This document shows positions 1 through 9,661 of a DNA stretch of 64,000 nucleotides, in pieces; the stretch's first letter is position 1; each line of letters begins with the position of its first letter. Below the pieces are notes generated by a model. It was not told the DNA's origin. It searched no databases and saw nothing but the letters and a program-made list of their open reading frames with translations. The stretch is from positions 1-64,000 of the forward strand of contig JBBPTG010000059.1 of assembly GCA_038093975.1 (NCBI GenBank), read 5' to 3'. The stretch is from Chalciporus piperatus (taxonomy: Eukaryota; Basidiomycota; Agaricomycetes; Boletales; Boletaceae). The translations under genes and the position numbers were made by a program.

Positions 1-807
1 GTGGCCGGCCGAAGGTTCGTCAAAAACCGAGGCGTATTTGGCATATTCTCTCGGAAGGGTAGATTTAGGTTTGGCCAGCTCGGCCGCGATTGCAAGTTCC
101 GTAGCTCTGGTGAGGCGAGCAACAACGTGGTTTGGGACAAAGCGTGAGCCGCAACGAATGATGCGGTTTAGGGTATGGTTTTCATAGGCGTGATTGAGGA
201 AGGTGGATTCGGTCTCAGAATCTAGGTAGTCATAGAGTTGTTTGTCAATCTCCGGGGTTACATAGGAGTGTCGAGGGGGAGGAGTAGGTCGAGTGAAGAG
301 TCGGTCATTGGTTTTACAGGCTGAAGCGTGCATAGCATATAACCTTTTTGACTCGTCGATAGATTCTGACAGTGAGAGGGTTCGTCGACGCCAATCGATG
401 ATTGGATTAGCCTTTTCGAGCCATGGGAGACCTAGGATGACGTTTTCGTTTCCGCAGTTCATGACGTGGAAGGTTACTTCTTGCGCAAGTCCTTCGATGT
501 CGAGGAAGAGGGTGGTGGTGAAGAGTATCATTCCGCTTTTGTTTGCGGTTTGGTCGACGTTTCGAACTCGAATGGGGGTTTCAAGTCGAGTGGTTGGGAT
601 TCGATTTTTACGTACGAAGGCCCAATCGATGCAGGAGATGTCTGCGCCGCTATCAATGAGGGCGCGGGTTTCGACGGCTTTCATCGTGTGCGAGGGAACG
701 ATAATCTGTATGGGAATTTGCATAGAGTGCTTTCGCGACTTTACAAGTACAGGTGCACACGTGACTGGGGAAGCTTGCGTCGGCAGAGCTTCCCGGTCTA
801 AAAACCC
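1..807 (-). CDS. Ty3/gypsy-type retrotransposon pol, retropepsin part, truncated by window edge
   Basis: The minus strand is open from the gag stop to the window edge in the -1 frame relative to gag. It reads as a retroviral-type aspartic protease: the active-site motif ALIDSGADISCID lies near positions 615-660, followed about 80 residues later by the flap/second motif VILGLPWLEK near 410-440. The protein would be the start of a Gag-Pol polyprotein; reverse transcriptase, RNase H and integrase, if present, lie left of position 1. Pol has no obvious start of its own and would be made by frameshifting at 801-807. The frame is intact over the visible part, so this copy is not obviously dead. Confidence 0.85.
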
Positions 808-2099
808 TTTGTGACAAAGGCTACTTTACGAACGGTGGTTTCATCCTCATCATCTATCTCGATCAGCGGGGGAATTTCTTCCTCAACCTTTTGAACCTTC
901 CTCGGGGTTTTCTGGTTTGAGGAGAATTCTGGGCAGGCGTTGGACCGATGTCCAGCTTTCCTGCAGCGGAAGCAGAGTCCCTTCTCCTGGCAGCGTTTCC
1001 GCTCCTCAGGAGTGAGCTTGGAGATACGGATGGCGTCGACGTCCATGGCATTGGGATCTCTGGCGGGGGTAGAGTGATTGGCAGAGGAGAATGGACGGAA
1101 AGGCTTGGCGGGGTTACGATTGCGATTCGCGATTTCATTGGCATGTTCCCATTGAGTCTGGAACTGGGTGGTGCGTTTGTACCAATCCTCGATCGTGGTA
1201 GGGACGGTATCCATGCTATTGACTCTTCTCATAAGGGAGATAGGTATCCCTGCGGAGAAATATCCGATTAGGACGTTGTTGTCGATGATGCCAGACAGGG
1301 CGACTTGGTTTTGGAAACTCGAAATAAATTCCGAGAGGGAAGGGGAATACTCTCCGTTCTTGAGAGGTTTCATGCGTTTGGTGGAAAGCCAGGCAACGGC
1401 ATTTCCTACGGTATCGTGATGTTTGAATGCCGTTTCGAAATCAGTGATAAATTGGGCCCAAGTGCCCATGGTGACGGTAGCGCCGGTGATGGCTTTGCGG
1501 CGGAAGGTGGCAGCCCAGGTGGCCGCTGATCCTTTAGACATGTAGGATAAGGCGAAGGCGATCTTCTTGGGATCTGTGTTGTATACGTCGCCGTTGACGG
1601 TGAGATAGAATTGGATGGAATTCATCCAAGCGGTGCTTTTCTCGAAGGAGCCATCAAAGGCGTCCGGGGCTCCGATGCGGAGTTCAGTGGGTTTTGAGGA
1701 CGACATGGGATTTACGAAGGTAGGGGGTATCTGATACGCTCCTGGTGCAAATGCGGGCGCGGGAAGGGAAGGAGTGGGGAAAGCTGGGGTTCGTGGGGGA
1801 GCAGGCGACACAGGGAACTGTGGAGCTCTTCGGGATATTGGGGTCGGTGACGGTGGTGTTGGTGACCTTGGGATGGTTACAGCTGAGGAAAATTCGTGGG
1901 AGAGGTGAAGGGTTTCTTCTTGTTCCTCTTGGGTGGTGATTGGTTCGTCGTAAAGATCCGAGGTGTCGTAGGGGTTAGAGGGGTCTTCCTCTTCAGGTGA
2001 GCCCGAGTCAGAAGATTCGGGGTTCTGTGGATTAGCGGTCTCTCGTGGGGGGCCCCAGCGAGAGGTGTCGAGGCGAGGTCGTTGGGAAATGGTGGAGGT
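798..2099 (-). CDS. Ty3/gypsy-type Gag with zinc knuckle
   Basis: The minus-strand frame is open from 2099 to the TAG at 798-800 (about 434 codons). The first in-frame ATG is near 1707, so the exact start is uncertain. The C-terminal part has a CCHC zinc knuckle (CFRCRKAGHRSNAC) near 960-1000, and the central part resembles the retrotransposon gag capsid region (DAFDGSFEKSTAWMNSIQFY; later QFITDFETAF). The N-terminal part is proline-rich with an acidic Ser/Glu/Asp stretch. Gag packages element RNA into virus-like particles. It lies just inside the LTR at 2139-2605 and overlaps the pol frame at the slippery site. Confidence 0.88.
   Translation of the reverse strand, partial: TSTISQRPRLDTSRWGPPRETANPQNPESSDSGSPEEEDPSNPYDTSDLYDEPITTQEEQEETLHLSHEFSSAVTIPRSPTPPSPTPISRRAPQFPVSPAPPRTPAFPTPSLPAPAFAPGAYQIPPTFVNPMSSSKPTELRIGAPDAFDGSFEKSTAWMNSIQFYLTVNGDVYNTDPKKIAFALSYMSKGSAATWAATFRRKAITGATVTMGTWAQFITDFETAFKHHDTVGNAVAWLSTKRMKPLKNGEYSPSLSEFISSFQNQVALSGIIDNNVLIGYFSAGIPISLMRRVNSMDTVPTTIEDWYKRTTQFQTQWEHANEIANRNRNPAKPFRPFSSANHSTPARDPNAMDVDAIRISKLTPEERKRCQEKGLCFRCRKAGHRSNACPEFSSNQKTPRKVQKVEEEIPPLIEIDDEDETTVRKVAFVTKGF
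801..807 (-). promoter_or_regulatory. Probable -1 ribosomal frameshift site between gag and pol
   Basis: On the minus strand the last gag codons read G GGT TTT TAG. The heptamer GGGTTTT fits the X XXY YYZ slippery pattern and abuts the gag stop. The protease frame continues in exactly the -1 frame with no stop. I saw this arrangement directly; that it works as a frameshift site is inference. I did not identify a downstream stimulatory structure. Confidence 0.6.
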
Positions 2100-2138
2100 C
2101 TACAGCGAAGGTAGCCTTCAGGGGTAACTTAGACCTTT

Positions 2139-2605
2139 TGTTACGCTTGTACCGGGTAGGTCAAAGCGTAGACACAAAAGCCTAGTCAAAGACAAGGGTT
2201 TCAAGGTAGCCTAACGATGGGATGTCCACGTTAAGGCCTAGCGTCCGTTCAAGAGTGGGACGGTGACTCTCAGAGGGTTCAAGGAAGCGAGGAATGACCA
2301 AGCTAGATTGCGTAGGTCTAAGTTAAGGTTACAGGAGAAACTCGAGGGTTTATATAAGTAGAGAAACGAGTTAAGGGCAGGCATGGAACCGGTTGGAATG
2401 TGTAAGAACAAGCTATGATGAATAGGAATGAGTCATGCTTGGTAAGAGTACGAGTCAGCAATGACGAAGTATGGAATGTGAAAGAACATCGAAGAACATC
2501 CGCTGACTAAAGCAAGCAAGAAATAAGAGGCCTAGGCAGGACTCGAACCAGCGACTAGGACTTAGTACAAGGTAATGAGAAAGGAAAGAATGAACGATCG
2601 TAACA
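2139..2605 (-). repeat. 5' LTR of the gypsy-type element
   Basis: The block is bounded by the inverted termini TGTTACG (2139) and CGTAACA (ending 2605) and is about 467 bp long. It sits directly upstream of gag on the minus strand. A TATA-like run (tttatataag) at about 2349-2358 is placed for a promoter firing towards gag. I could not assign a primer-binding site beside the inner end. An 11-bp sequence matching a Pol III B box lies inside at 2539-2549 (reverse strand). The partner LTR would be outside the window. Confidence 0.65.
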
Positions 2606-3480
2606 GTCGGGCTGTTTGCCCCATCACCACCACCTCCGAGTCCCGTCTCACCCAGCCTCAGCTCGCTCAACTCGCACACAGTCGCTTGGGCACGCCGCCA
2701 CCTCCTGCCACCTCTAACACCATTTTAAACATTTCCACAAGCGTGAACGGCCGGCGTGGGCTCACCAGCCCCGCCGGCATCACCAGGTAAGTCTCGCTCA
2801 CCCACCACCATATCCACTCACCACAGATCCCTATCACAGATCCCCACTGTGTTTTCGCAAGCCAGTAAGCTTGTTTGAGTTCGCCAGCATCTCATGACAC
2901 CTCCTGCACCTCACAACACCTTTTCACGAGCTTCACTGGTTTGCCTGTGCATTCCTTGGGACATGCTGGGTCTGTCCACCATCATAAGTAAGTTCATTCC
3001 CCCACCATCTCTGCTTCCTCTCTCATCACCATGCATAGCTGTACCTTGCTTGACATGATCACCACCCTACCATGCTCCCTGGGTCTATCCAGCTCCATAG
3101 TAGTAGTTATATGTATAGTACATGTTGTAGTCAGTTGTCAATATACTGGTTTTCAACCAATATGTTTGATTTGTGTGAAATGGAAGTGAAAGAATAGCTG
3201 TAATAGGATGGAGAATAGGCTGAGATTATGAGCAAATTGTAGGTATTATCAACAAATGTCTGCATATATCTGTTCAATTACCATGCATTTTGGTAGATAA
3301 TTGTATGGAAATATAAGGAAATTTTCGCAAAACCAGTGAAAAACAAGGGGGGGCTAGTTATTTTCAGAGAATTGTGTGAAATACTGAAATAAGACCAATA
3401 CCAGATATTATTGGATATTTCATGGAAATATCAGCTATTATCAGCTATTATATATAATTATCTGGGAGAGGTTTTTCCTG
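2606..3480. other. Gene-free stretch with one GC hairpin unit
   Basis: I see no convincing gene here. At about 2745-2800 there is one copy of the GC-rich near-palindrome (GCCGGCGTGGGCT ... AGCCCCGCCGGC) followed by a splice-donor-like AG|GTAAGT. The same unit is tandemly repeated at 5.1-5.7 kb. The remainder (about 3060-3480) is AT-rich without repeats I recognise. Confidence 0.5.
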
Positions 3481-3484
3481 ATGT

Positions 3485-4290
3485 CAGTAGTCTTAGTAAC
3501 CCAGTGGCCTAGTGGCCCAGTCATCCAGTCATTTCAGTAGCTTCAGTAGCTCAGTCATTCAGTCATCCAGTAGTCTCGGTAGTCTCAGTCATCCAGCAGC
3601 CCAGTCATCCAGTCATCCAGTCATTTCAGTAGTCCCAGTAGCTCAGTCATCCAGTCATCCAGTCATTTCAGTGGTCTCATTAGTCCAGTGGCCAAGTGTT
3701 CCAGTTATCCAGTAGTTCCAGTACCCCAGCAGCCCAGTCATCAAGTCATCCAGTTACTTCAGTAGTCTCAGTAGCCCAGTCATTCAGTCATTCAGTCATC
3801 CAGTAGTTCCAGTAACCCAGCATCCCAGTCATCCAGTCATCCAGTAGTTCCAGTAACCCAGCAGCCCAGTCATCCAATCATCCAGTCACTTCAGTAGTCT
3901 CAGTAGCTCAGTAGCCCAGTGTTCCAGTCATCCAGACATCTCAGTAGCCTAGTAGCTCAGTTTCCCAGTCATGTAGTCATCTCAGCAGCCTAGTAGCCCA
4001 GTGCCCTAGTCATCCAGCAATCCAGTTGTCTCATTACTCCAGCCATCCAGTATTCCAGTATTCCAGTAATCTAGTCACTCAGTGGTCCAGTAATCCAGTC
4101 ACTCCAGTCACACAAGTCACACAAGTCACACAAGTCACTCCAGTAATCCAGTCACCTCAGTAATCCAGTCACTCCAGTAATCCAGTCATCCTGTGGTCCA
4201 GTAATCCAGTCACTTCAGTCACACCAGTCATACCAGTTATCCAGTTACCCAGCCCTCAGCTCACCCAATCACTCCAGTACTACTCAGTCA
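3485..4290. repeat. CAGT-rich minisatellite, forward orientation
   Basis: About 800 bp of irregular tandem repetition of CAGTCATCCAGT, CAGTAGTCC and TTTCAGTAG words. Period and order vary, so this is a degenerate minisatellite rather than a clean array. The same words occur in reverse complement at 5890-6345, so the two blocks are long imperfect inverted arms around the 4.4-5.75 kb repeats. Open frames here are low-complexity artefacts. Confidence 0.85.
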
Positions 4291-4399
4291 TCTAATAGAG
4301 TCATTCTAATTAGTGACATTTTATAATCATTCATAGGATGGATTATAGCTAAAGTCCACAAAAATGTGTACTAAAATTGTAGTTAACAATGTGGGAAAG

Positions 4400-4965
4400 G
4401 GTATTAGGATTGAGTGTAGTGAAGTGTACAAAAAAGCGTAGTAAAAGTGTAGTTACAAGTGTGGGAAAGTATAGCTAGATTGAGTGAGCAAAGTGTACAA
4501 AAAAGCGTAGTAAAAGTGTAGTCAAGAGTGTGGGAAAGTGTAGCTAGATTGAGTGTAGCAAAAGTGTACAAAAAAGCGTAGTAAAAGTGTAGTGAAATGT
4601 GTGGGAAAGTGTGTAGTGATAGAGTGTAGCTAAAGTGGACAAAAAAGTGTACTAAAAGTGTAGTTACAAGTGTAGTGATTGAGTGTAGCAAAGTGTAACA
4701 AAAAAGCGTAGTAAAACTTGAATCAAATGTGTAGGAAAGTGTAGCTAGATTGAGTGTAACAAAAGTGTACAAAAAAGCGTAGTAAATGTGTAGTTACAAG
4801 TGTGGGAAAGTGTATTAGGTTAGAGTGTAGCAAAAGTGTACAAAAAAGCGCAGTAAGTGTGTAGTTACAAGTGTAGCAAAGTATGTGGAGATCAAACCTA
4901 TTGAAAGTGTACAAAAAAGCATACACAAGTGTACAAAAAATATGGTAGCTATCTAGTGTAGGAGA
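4400..4965. repeat. About 70-bp tandem repeat array
   Basis: At least eight degenerate copies of a unit containing GTGTACAAAAAAGCGTAGTA, then a GTGTAG-rich stretch, a TGTGGGAAAGTGTAG core and GATTGAGTGTAG. Spacing between copies is mostly about 65-75 bp. The last units (4900-4950) are shortened. The array is AT-rich on one strand and contains no real coding frame. Confidence 0.85.
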
Positions 4966-5104
4966 TCCTAATAAAGTGTAGCCACATTTCCCTAATGCTC
5001 GGACTTGACACAAAATCCGCGCGAAAAAGTCACGTGACCATGTTGAATTTGCCGCGCCACCTCTTCGACTCTCTCTCACCACTACACCACACCTCAACAA
5101 CAAC

Positions 5105-5745
5105 AAAATGGCCGGCGAGGGCTCAAAAGCCCCGCCGGCATCGCCAGGTGAGTGAAAACTCGCTCACCACCATATCCGCTCACCTCGCAAACAGCCTGCT
5201 GCCACCTACCACCTCACTCTCGACACGAAAACGACGAAAACGCGAAAACGCGGCCGGCGTGGGCTCAACAGCCCCGCCGGCTTCACGAGGTGAGTGATAA
5301 GCCACCTGCTCACCCCGCAAACAGCCGCTTGCACTGCTCGGCCCACTACCACCTACCACACCACTCTCGACACGAAAACGACGAAAACGCGAAAACGCGG
5401 CCGGCGTGGGCTCAACAGCCCCGCCGGCTTCACGAGGTGAGTGATAAGCCACCTGCTCACCCCGCAAACAGCCGCTCGCACTGCGCGGCCCACTACCACC
5501 TACCACACCACTCCCGACACGAAAACGACGAAAACGCGAAAACGCGGCCGGCGTGGGCTCAACAGCCCCGCCGGCTTCACGAGGTGAGTGATAAGCCACC
5601 TGCTCACCCCACAAACAGCTGCTCGCACTGCTCGGCCCGCTACCACCACTTCTCACCACCTCAAGCTCAAACAACGAAGCCGGCGCGGGCTCAACAGCCC
5701 CGCTGGCTTCAAAGGTTCGTGTTTATTTGTTGACTAACACACCTA
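5105..5745. repeat. About 146-bp GC-hairpin tandem repeats with splice-like signals
   Basis: Five copies of a GC-rich near-palindrome (GCCGGCGTGGGCT ... AGCCCCGCCGGC) begin at about 5111, 5254, 5400, 5547 and 5679. Units 2-4 are nearly identical over 146-147 bp; the first and last are diverged. In most units the hairpin is followed by a donor-like AG|GTGAGT and, about 45 bp later, an acceptor-like CAAACAG. Each unit therefore looks like a small exon plus a mini-intron. I see no coding sense. An isolated related unit lies at about 2745. Confidence 0.8.
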
Positions 5746-5889
5746 CTCACCTCGTACATAGCTGCTCGTGTTGCATGGCACTTCATTAACTTGTAACTAT
5801 TGTACCACAATACATGTAATAGTTAGACATAATATATTTCGCATTTTCTGAACTGTCGTGAATTAATCATAAGATATAGTGAACTAGTA

Positions 5890-6345
5890 ATTGGGACTGG
5901 GTGACTGGATTACTGGGTTACTGAGGTGACTGGGAGTGACTGGTGACTGGGTTACTGGTGTCACTTGTGTGACTGGAGTGACTGGAGTGACTAGATTACT
6001 GGATCACTGAGTGACTGGATTACTGAGACTACTGGATTACTGGACCACTGAGTGACTAGATTACTGGAATACTGGAATACTGGATGGCTGGAGTAATGAG
6101 ACAACTGGATTGCTGGATGACTAGGGCACTGGGCTACTAGGCTGCTGAGATGACTACATGACTGGGACACTGGGCTACTAGGCTACTGAGATAACTGGAT
6201 GACTGGAACACTGGGCTACTGAGCTACTGAGACTACTGAAGTGACTGGGCTAATGAACCAATGAGATTACTGAAATGACTGGCTGACTGGATGACTGGGC
6301 AACTGAGCAACTGGTGTACTGGTTTAACTGATCCAGTCATTCCAG
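5890..6345. repeat. CAGT-rich minisatellite, inverted orientation
   Basis: This is the reverse-complement counterpart of the block at 3485-4290, with repeated ACTGGATGACTGG, ACTGGGCTACTG and TTACTGGA words. It closes an inverted-repeat structure of about 2.9 kb that encloses the two tandem arrays. I see no gene. Confidence 0.85.
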
Positions 6346-6364
6346 TAACTTCAGACTTTTTGCA

Positions 6365-7064
6365 GTGTTGCTGATGCGACGGTGCAGATGGCGTACAACG
6401 AGTGCGGCAGTGACGAGACACTGAGGCAGAGAGGATTAATAAGAAGTCTTGTTCTAATGAAACGACTCAACTCAATCAAGAGCTAGCGCTATCATCAGAC
6501 AACATGCCCTAGCGAAACCACATCAACTCAGTAACTAGAGCTGAGGATCAGACTAGGCAAGCAGGAGCGCTTGGCCCATGAAGTTCAAGAAGAGGAAACT
6601 CCAGGAGAACAAGACTGGAGAGCCAGTGCTTGTCAACCCGGGTTTATATACTATTGACAGTGTTTGTACATGTTGTGGCTAAACCTTAACTATATGACTA
6701 GTAAACCTTAACTATATAACTAGGTATGACTAGATATGAGTCATGGCGAGTAACAGCCAATAGCGTATATGACTAGTAAGCGAGATGAGTCAGCGTGAGT
6801 CAGTATGAGTCACGGTGAGTCATAATGAGTCAATAAGAGTCTGAGTCATGGTGACTCGGTATGAGTCATGGACAGTGGGGAAGATGCACAGCCACGTTAC
6901 GTAAGCGAAAGGCTAGACCTAGCTGATGTCAGCAGGTCACGTGATGTGATCTTGATAAGATAAGATAACAGAAAAGGGAGAGAAAGCGACTAAGTCCAAA
7001 AGTGAAAGAGAAACGTAGTAAGTGTAGGAAAGACTAGGATAAGGAACTGAGCGTTCGTAACAGA
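6365..7064 (-). repeat. Probable second LTR-like block (solo LTR)
   Basis: The right end is ...CGTAACA (7064), the same terminal sequence and orientation as the LTR at 2139-2605. A TATA-like run (gtttatatac) occurs at about 6642-6651, and the block has GAGTCA-rich sequence also seen in the first LTR. The left boundary (TGTTGC at 6365) is a guess, and I found no clear target-site duplication, so element boundaries are uncertain. Confidence 0.4.
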
Positions 7065-7195
7065 TGGATGCTGTGGATCCACACCGTGACTGCGCCACTA
7101 CTTCGCAATTCAGACAATCAGTTGATCCCTTTTGTTCTGCCTATTGATCAACTGTTCCATTGTTCGCCGGAAAGCTGTGGGGGCCCTGGAAGTCT

Positions 7196-7203
7196 TATAT
7201 AAA
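7196..7203 (+). promoter_or_regulatory. TATA box of the first PD-(D/E)XK-like gene
   Basis: TATATAAA lies about 50 bp upstream of the ATG at 7253. The same TATA at similar distance precedes both paralogues (reverse strand at 14801-14807 and about 20208-20218), so promoter architecture was copied along with the gene. Confidence 0.6.
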
Positions 7204-7252
7204 GGTATGAGGCCTTCAGTGTCCTCTCCCCATTCCATAGTCAACGTTCACC

Positions 7253-8085
7253 ATGGCCAGCGAGGTCGACACCCAATCAACTCTTCTCCTCCATGTCCAG
7301 GATCTCGTGGAGATCCTGGATTCCTTCAGTTCTGGTCGAAAAAAAGAATCCTTCTGGTATGAATACTGGGACTCAGTTCTGAATTACTGGATCGGACGTG
7401 CATCGACTGCTCTCACGGCGTTCTCTGTTGCTCCGCAGCAACAAATTATTGTCAAGACCTCGAATGAAGGTACGTACTCATCGGAGGACTTCAATAGTAG
7501 TGGCCGGTGACTGATTGATCCTTTTTAGTTTCCACAGCCTCCGAGTCGGAGTCGGGTGGTATCAGAAGGAAGGTCCGCAAAACTGTTGTCGCCGAACACT
7601 GCATCCCGGATTTCATCCTTTTTGCCTCAGGCTTGTCAACCAACGGCAACCTTCGTCAACTTGCTTGCATTATAGAGATAAAGCCGCACTCAACCGACCC
7701 TCTCGCCAGACTGGAGGCGGTTACGACCCAAATTGTCACGCAGGCCAAATTTGCCTTTGACGCATATCCCAAAATTGACGCTGTCTTATCGATCTGCGCT
7801 CTTGGAGAAGACTGGTGCATGTATCGGTTTACCCGTAGTGCACTGAGTGCGGTGTACCATGATCGCATAGAAAGATGGCGTGATACCTCTGCGTATGAGC
7901 CCAAGAGAGAGCGTAGTACCCGGCCTGGTCCACCAAACATTAGCAACTTCGTTCTCGTCCCATTGTCCAAGGTTCTGACAGACGATAACCTGGGCTATAG
8001 TCAGCAGTTCCTGGAAGCCATGGAACACATCACAAAGAAGTTCCTCGTAAGGTCAGATTCAGCGAGGTTCGAATGGAAGTGCTGA
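7253..8085 (+). CDS. PD-(D/E)XK nuclease-like protein, paralogue 1
   Basis: Two exons, 7253-7469 and 7529-8085, joined by a 59-bp intron (donor GTACGT, acceptor TTTTTAG; phase 1), give 257 residues. Residues IPD (98-100) followed 22 residues later by IIEIKP (120-125, with E122 and K124) match the PD...(D/E)XK signature of that nuclease fold. A downstream TQIVTQAKFAF helix and a CMYRF strand are shared with the paralogues. The N-terminus has FWYEYWDSVLNYW. No signal peptide or membrane segment is seen. I recognise the motif and not a named family; nuclease activity is inference. The ATG follows a TATA box and lies in the context caccATGG. Unlike paralogue 2, it is about 15 residues shorter between the intron and the PD motif. 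Confidence 0.75.
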
Positions 8086-9661
8086 CACTTTCTTCAGTGA
8101 ATTGTCTCGTGTAATATTAGGAATAAGAAGTCGTGGTCATTAGCCCATGTACCTGATGAATTGGAAAGGCGGGCTATGGTCTTGATTAGGATGCACATGA
8201 ATTTTTTTCCATTGTACTAGTAGTCTTGCATCTCATCAATCAAGAAAGAAAATCGGAGAACATCAGGGAATTGATTCAGTCCACTGCCAGAGTCCCCGCT
8301 GAGGTCTTGAGCAAGGGACAAACACAGACGGGCGTTGTTTTTGGGTCTTGTGCATTGCGCACGCTGGCACCCAACTCACAAATATTGACATTCCCTGGAC
8401 GAGCAGCTAGCGCACTTCTTCTGAATGAAGGGGTGTCAAAAGCAAAGCTCGGAATAATATTACCTAGACGCCCGAAGCTGATAGGAACTTTAACGTATGT
8501 CGTACGGATACTATGAGAGGATGGTATTACCCTTTGCTGAACGCCACAGGATGAGAAGCGCGCCCTTCATCAGAGCAGAGAGGGGATGAACCTTGGTGAG
8601 TATGAAGGAGGGGTCTACGCGAGGAAATTTGGGCGATGGACACTTGTAACAGCCGCAGTTTGTCAGGGAAAGTTGAAGATAATGAATGATGATGACACGC
8701 GCGGAGATACCGGGCTTGTAACGCTTCATATAGTCCAGACCATGTGTGGGTGCCCGATGCATTATTGAAGGTGAGGAGCGTCAGTGAATCAAGGACTCGA
8801 TGAGAGGGTGAGTGCTTGGGAGTCGATTTCGACAGAACGCTGGCGCGGTGGGGTAACCGCCCGCAACACCCGCTAAAGGTCAAATAGATATCGATTGAGC
8901 GCATCGAAGGCATGGTTGCCTTCCGTGACTTGATGGCGAGAGTTACGGCGGGATGCTGTCGCTTATGATCGTACAAACACACATAAATTGACATGATGTC
9001 TGCGATCGCTTTGGGGATTGCCTAGAGATCCCTAGGTTCCAGGAGTGCGATAGCTCCTGGTATATTTACAGTATTATCTACGCCCCCAATGGCCCAACGG
9101 TCACGGTCGCCAACCTGAACGCCCAACGGCGGCAATAAAGGGTCTCAGCGACCAGTTTCCTTTGTAGGTAGCAACCAGTCTCTTTGACCCAGCATTCGAG
9201 AGGTCTACAAATAGCATTGGCTGAACATTCGCTCGCCGCTCGACTCGCCGTCTACCTCGACGTGTCAGCTCGATTCGACCCTCAATATTCAATCGCCAAT
9301 CGTTTCGTTCCCGCTTGCGATCATTTCCTCGTGTCTGTCGAATGGCTCTGGCGACTCCTCTGGTCGCGTTTCTTCGCAGCTGGACGCGTTCTCAGCATCT
9401 GTCGGCACGTTTCGCTCATCCGTTGGGCTCGCCGTTTCGTTGTCGTCGTATGGTGGTTCGGTGGACAACCCCAGCGCACAGAGAGGTCGACTATCGCCCT
9501 CGAACTCACGAGTACAGTGACCAGACCGAACTTGGACCGGACGCTTGCGGCTTGTCTCGTTGTCGCGTTGCTGTTTATAACTCGATTCGATGGGGCGTCA
9601 GACCATTCCTATCACCGTTCAGCTATCTCTCAAGACAAACGACGATGCTCGCACCCACCCC

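Larger units (their letters stand above)
7140..9130 (+). repeat. Left arm of a large inverted repeat
   Basis: The sequence from the promoter of the 7.25-kb gene through about 9130 recurs in reverse complement at 12840-14870. The 3' flank (about 8050-9000) is near-identical by eye between arms (a few percent mismatches, one 4-bp indel near 8425), whereas the gene body is much more diverged. The loop (about 9130-12840) carries an F-box gene. The frames at 8226-8516 in this arm and 13499-13726 in the other are disrupted by the indel and are probably not genes. Confidence 0.85.

Noticed and set aside
4404..5106. Minus-strand Tyr/Thr/Phe-rich frames
   Set aside because: Low-complexity translation of the roughly 70-bp tandem repeat.
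5152..5733. 193-residue repetitive open frame (and its antisense partner)
   Set aside because: It is the translation of the GC-hairpin tandem repeat. Both strands are open because the unit length is near a multiple of three.
3485..6345. CRISPR-like array
   Set aside because: Repeats are irregular, lack unique equal-length spacers, and the genome is eukaryotic.
8226..8516. Open frame conserved in both inverted-repeat arms
   Set aside because: The arms are near-identical DNA, so conservation says nothing. A 4-bp indel shifts the frame in the other copy and no motif is present.
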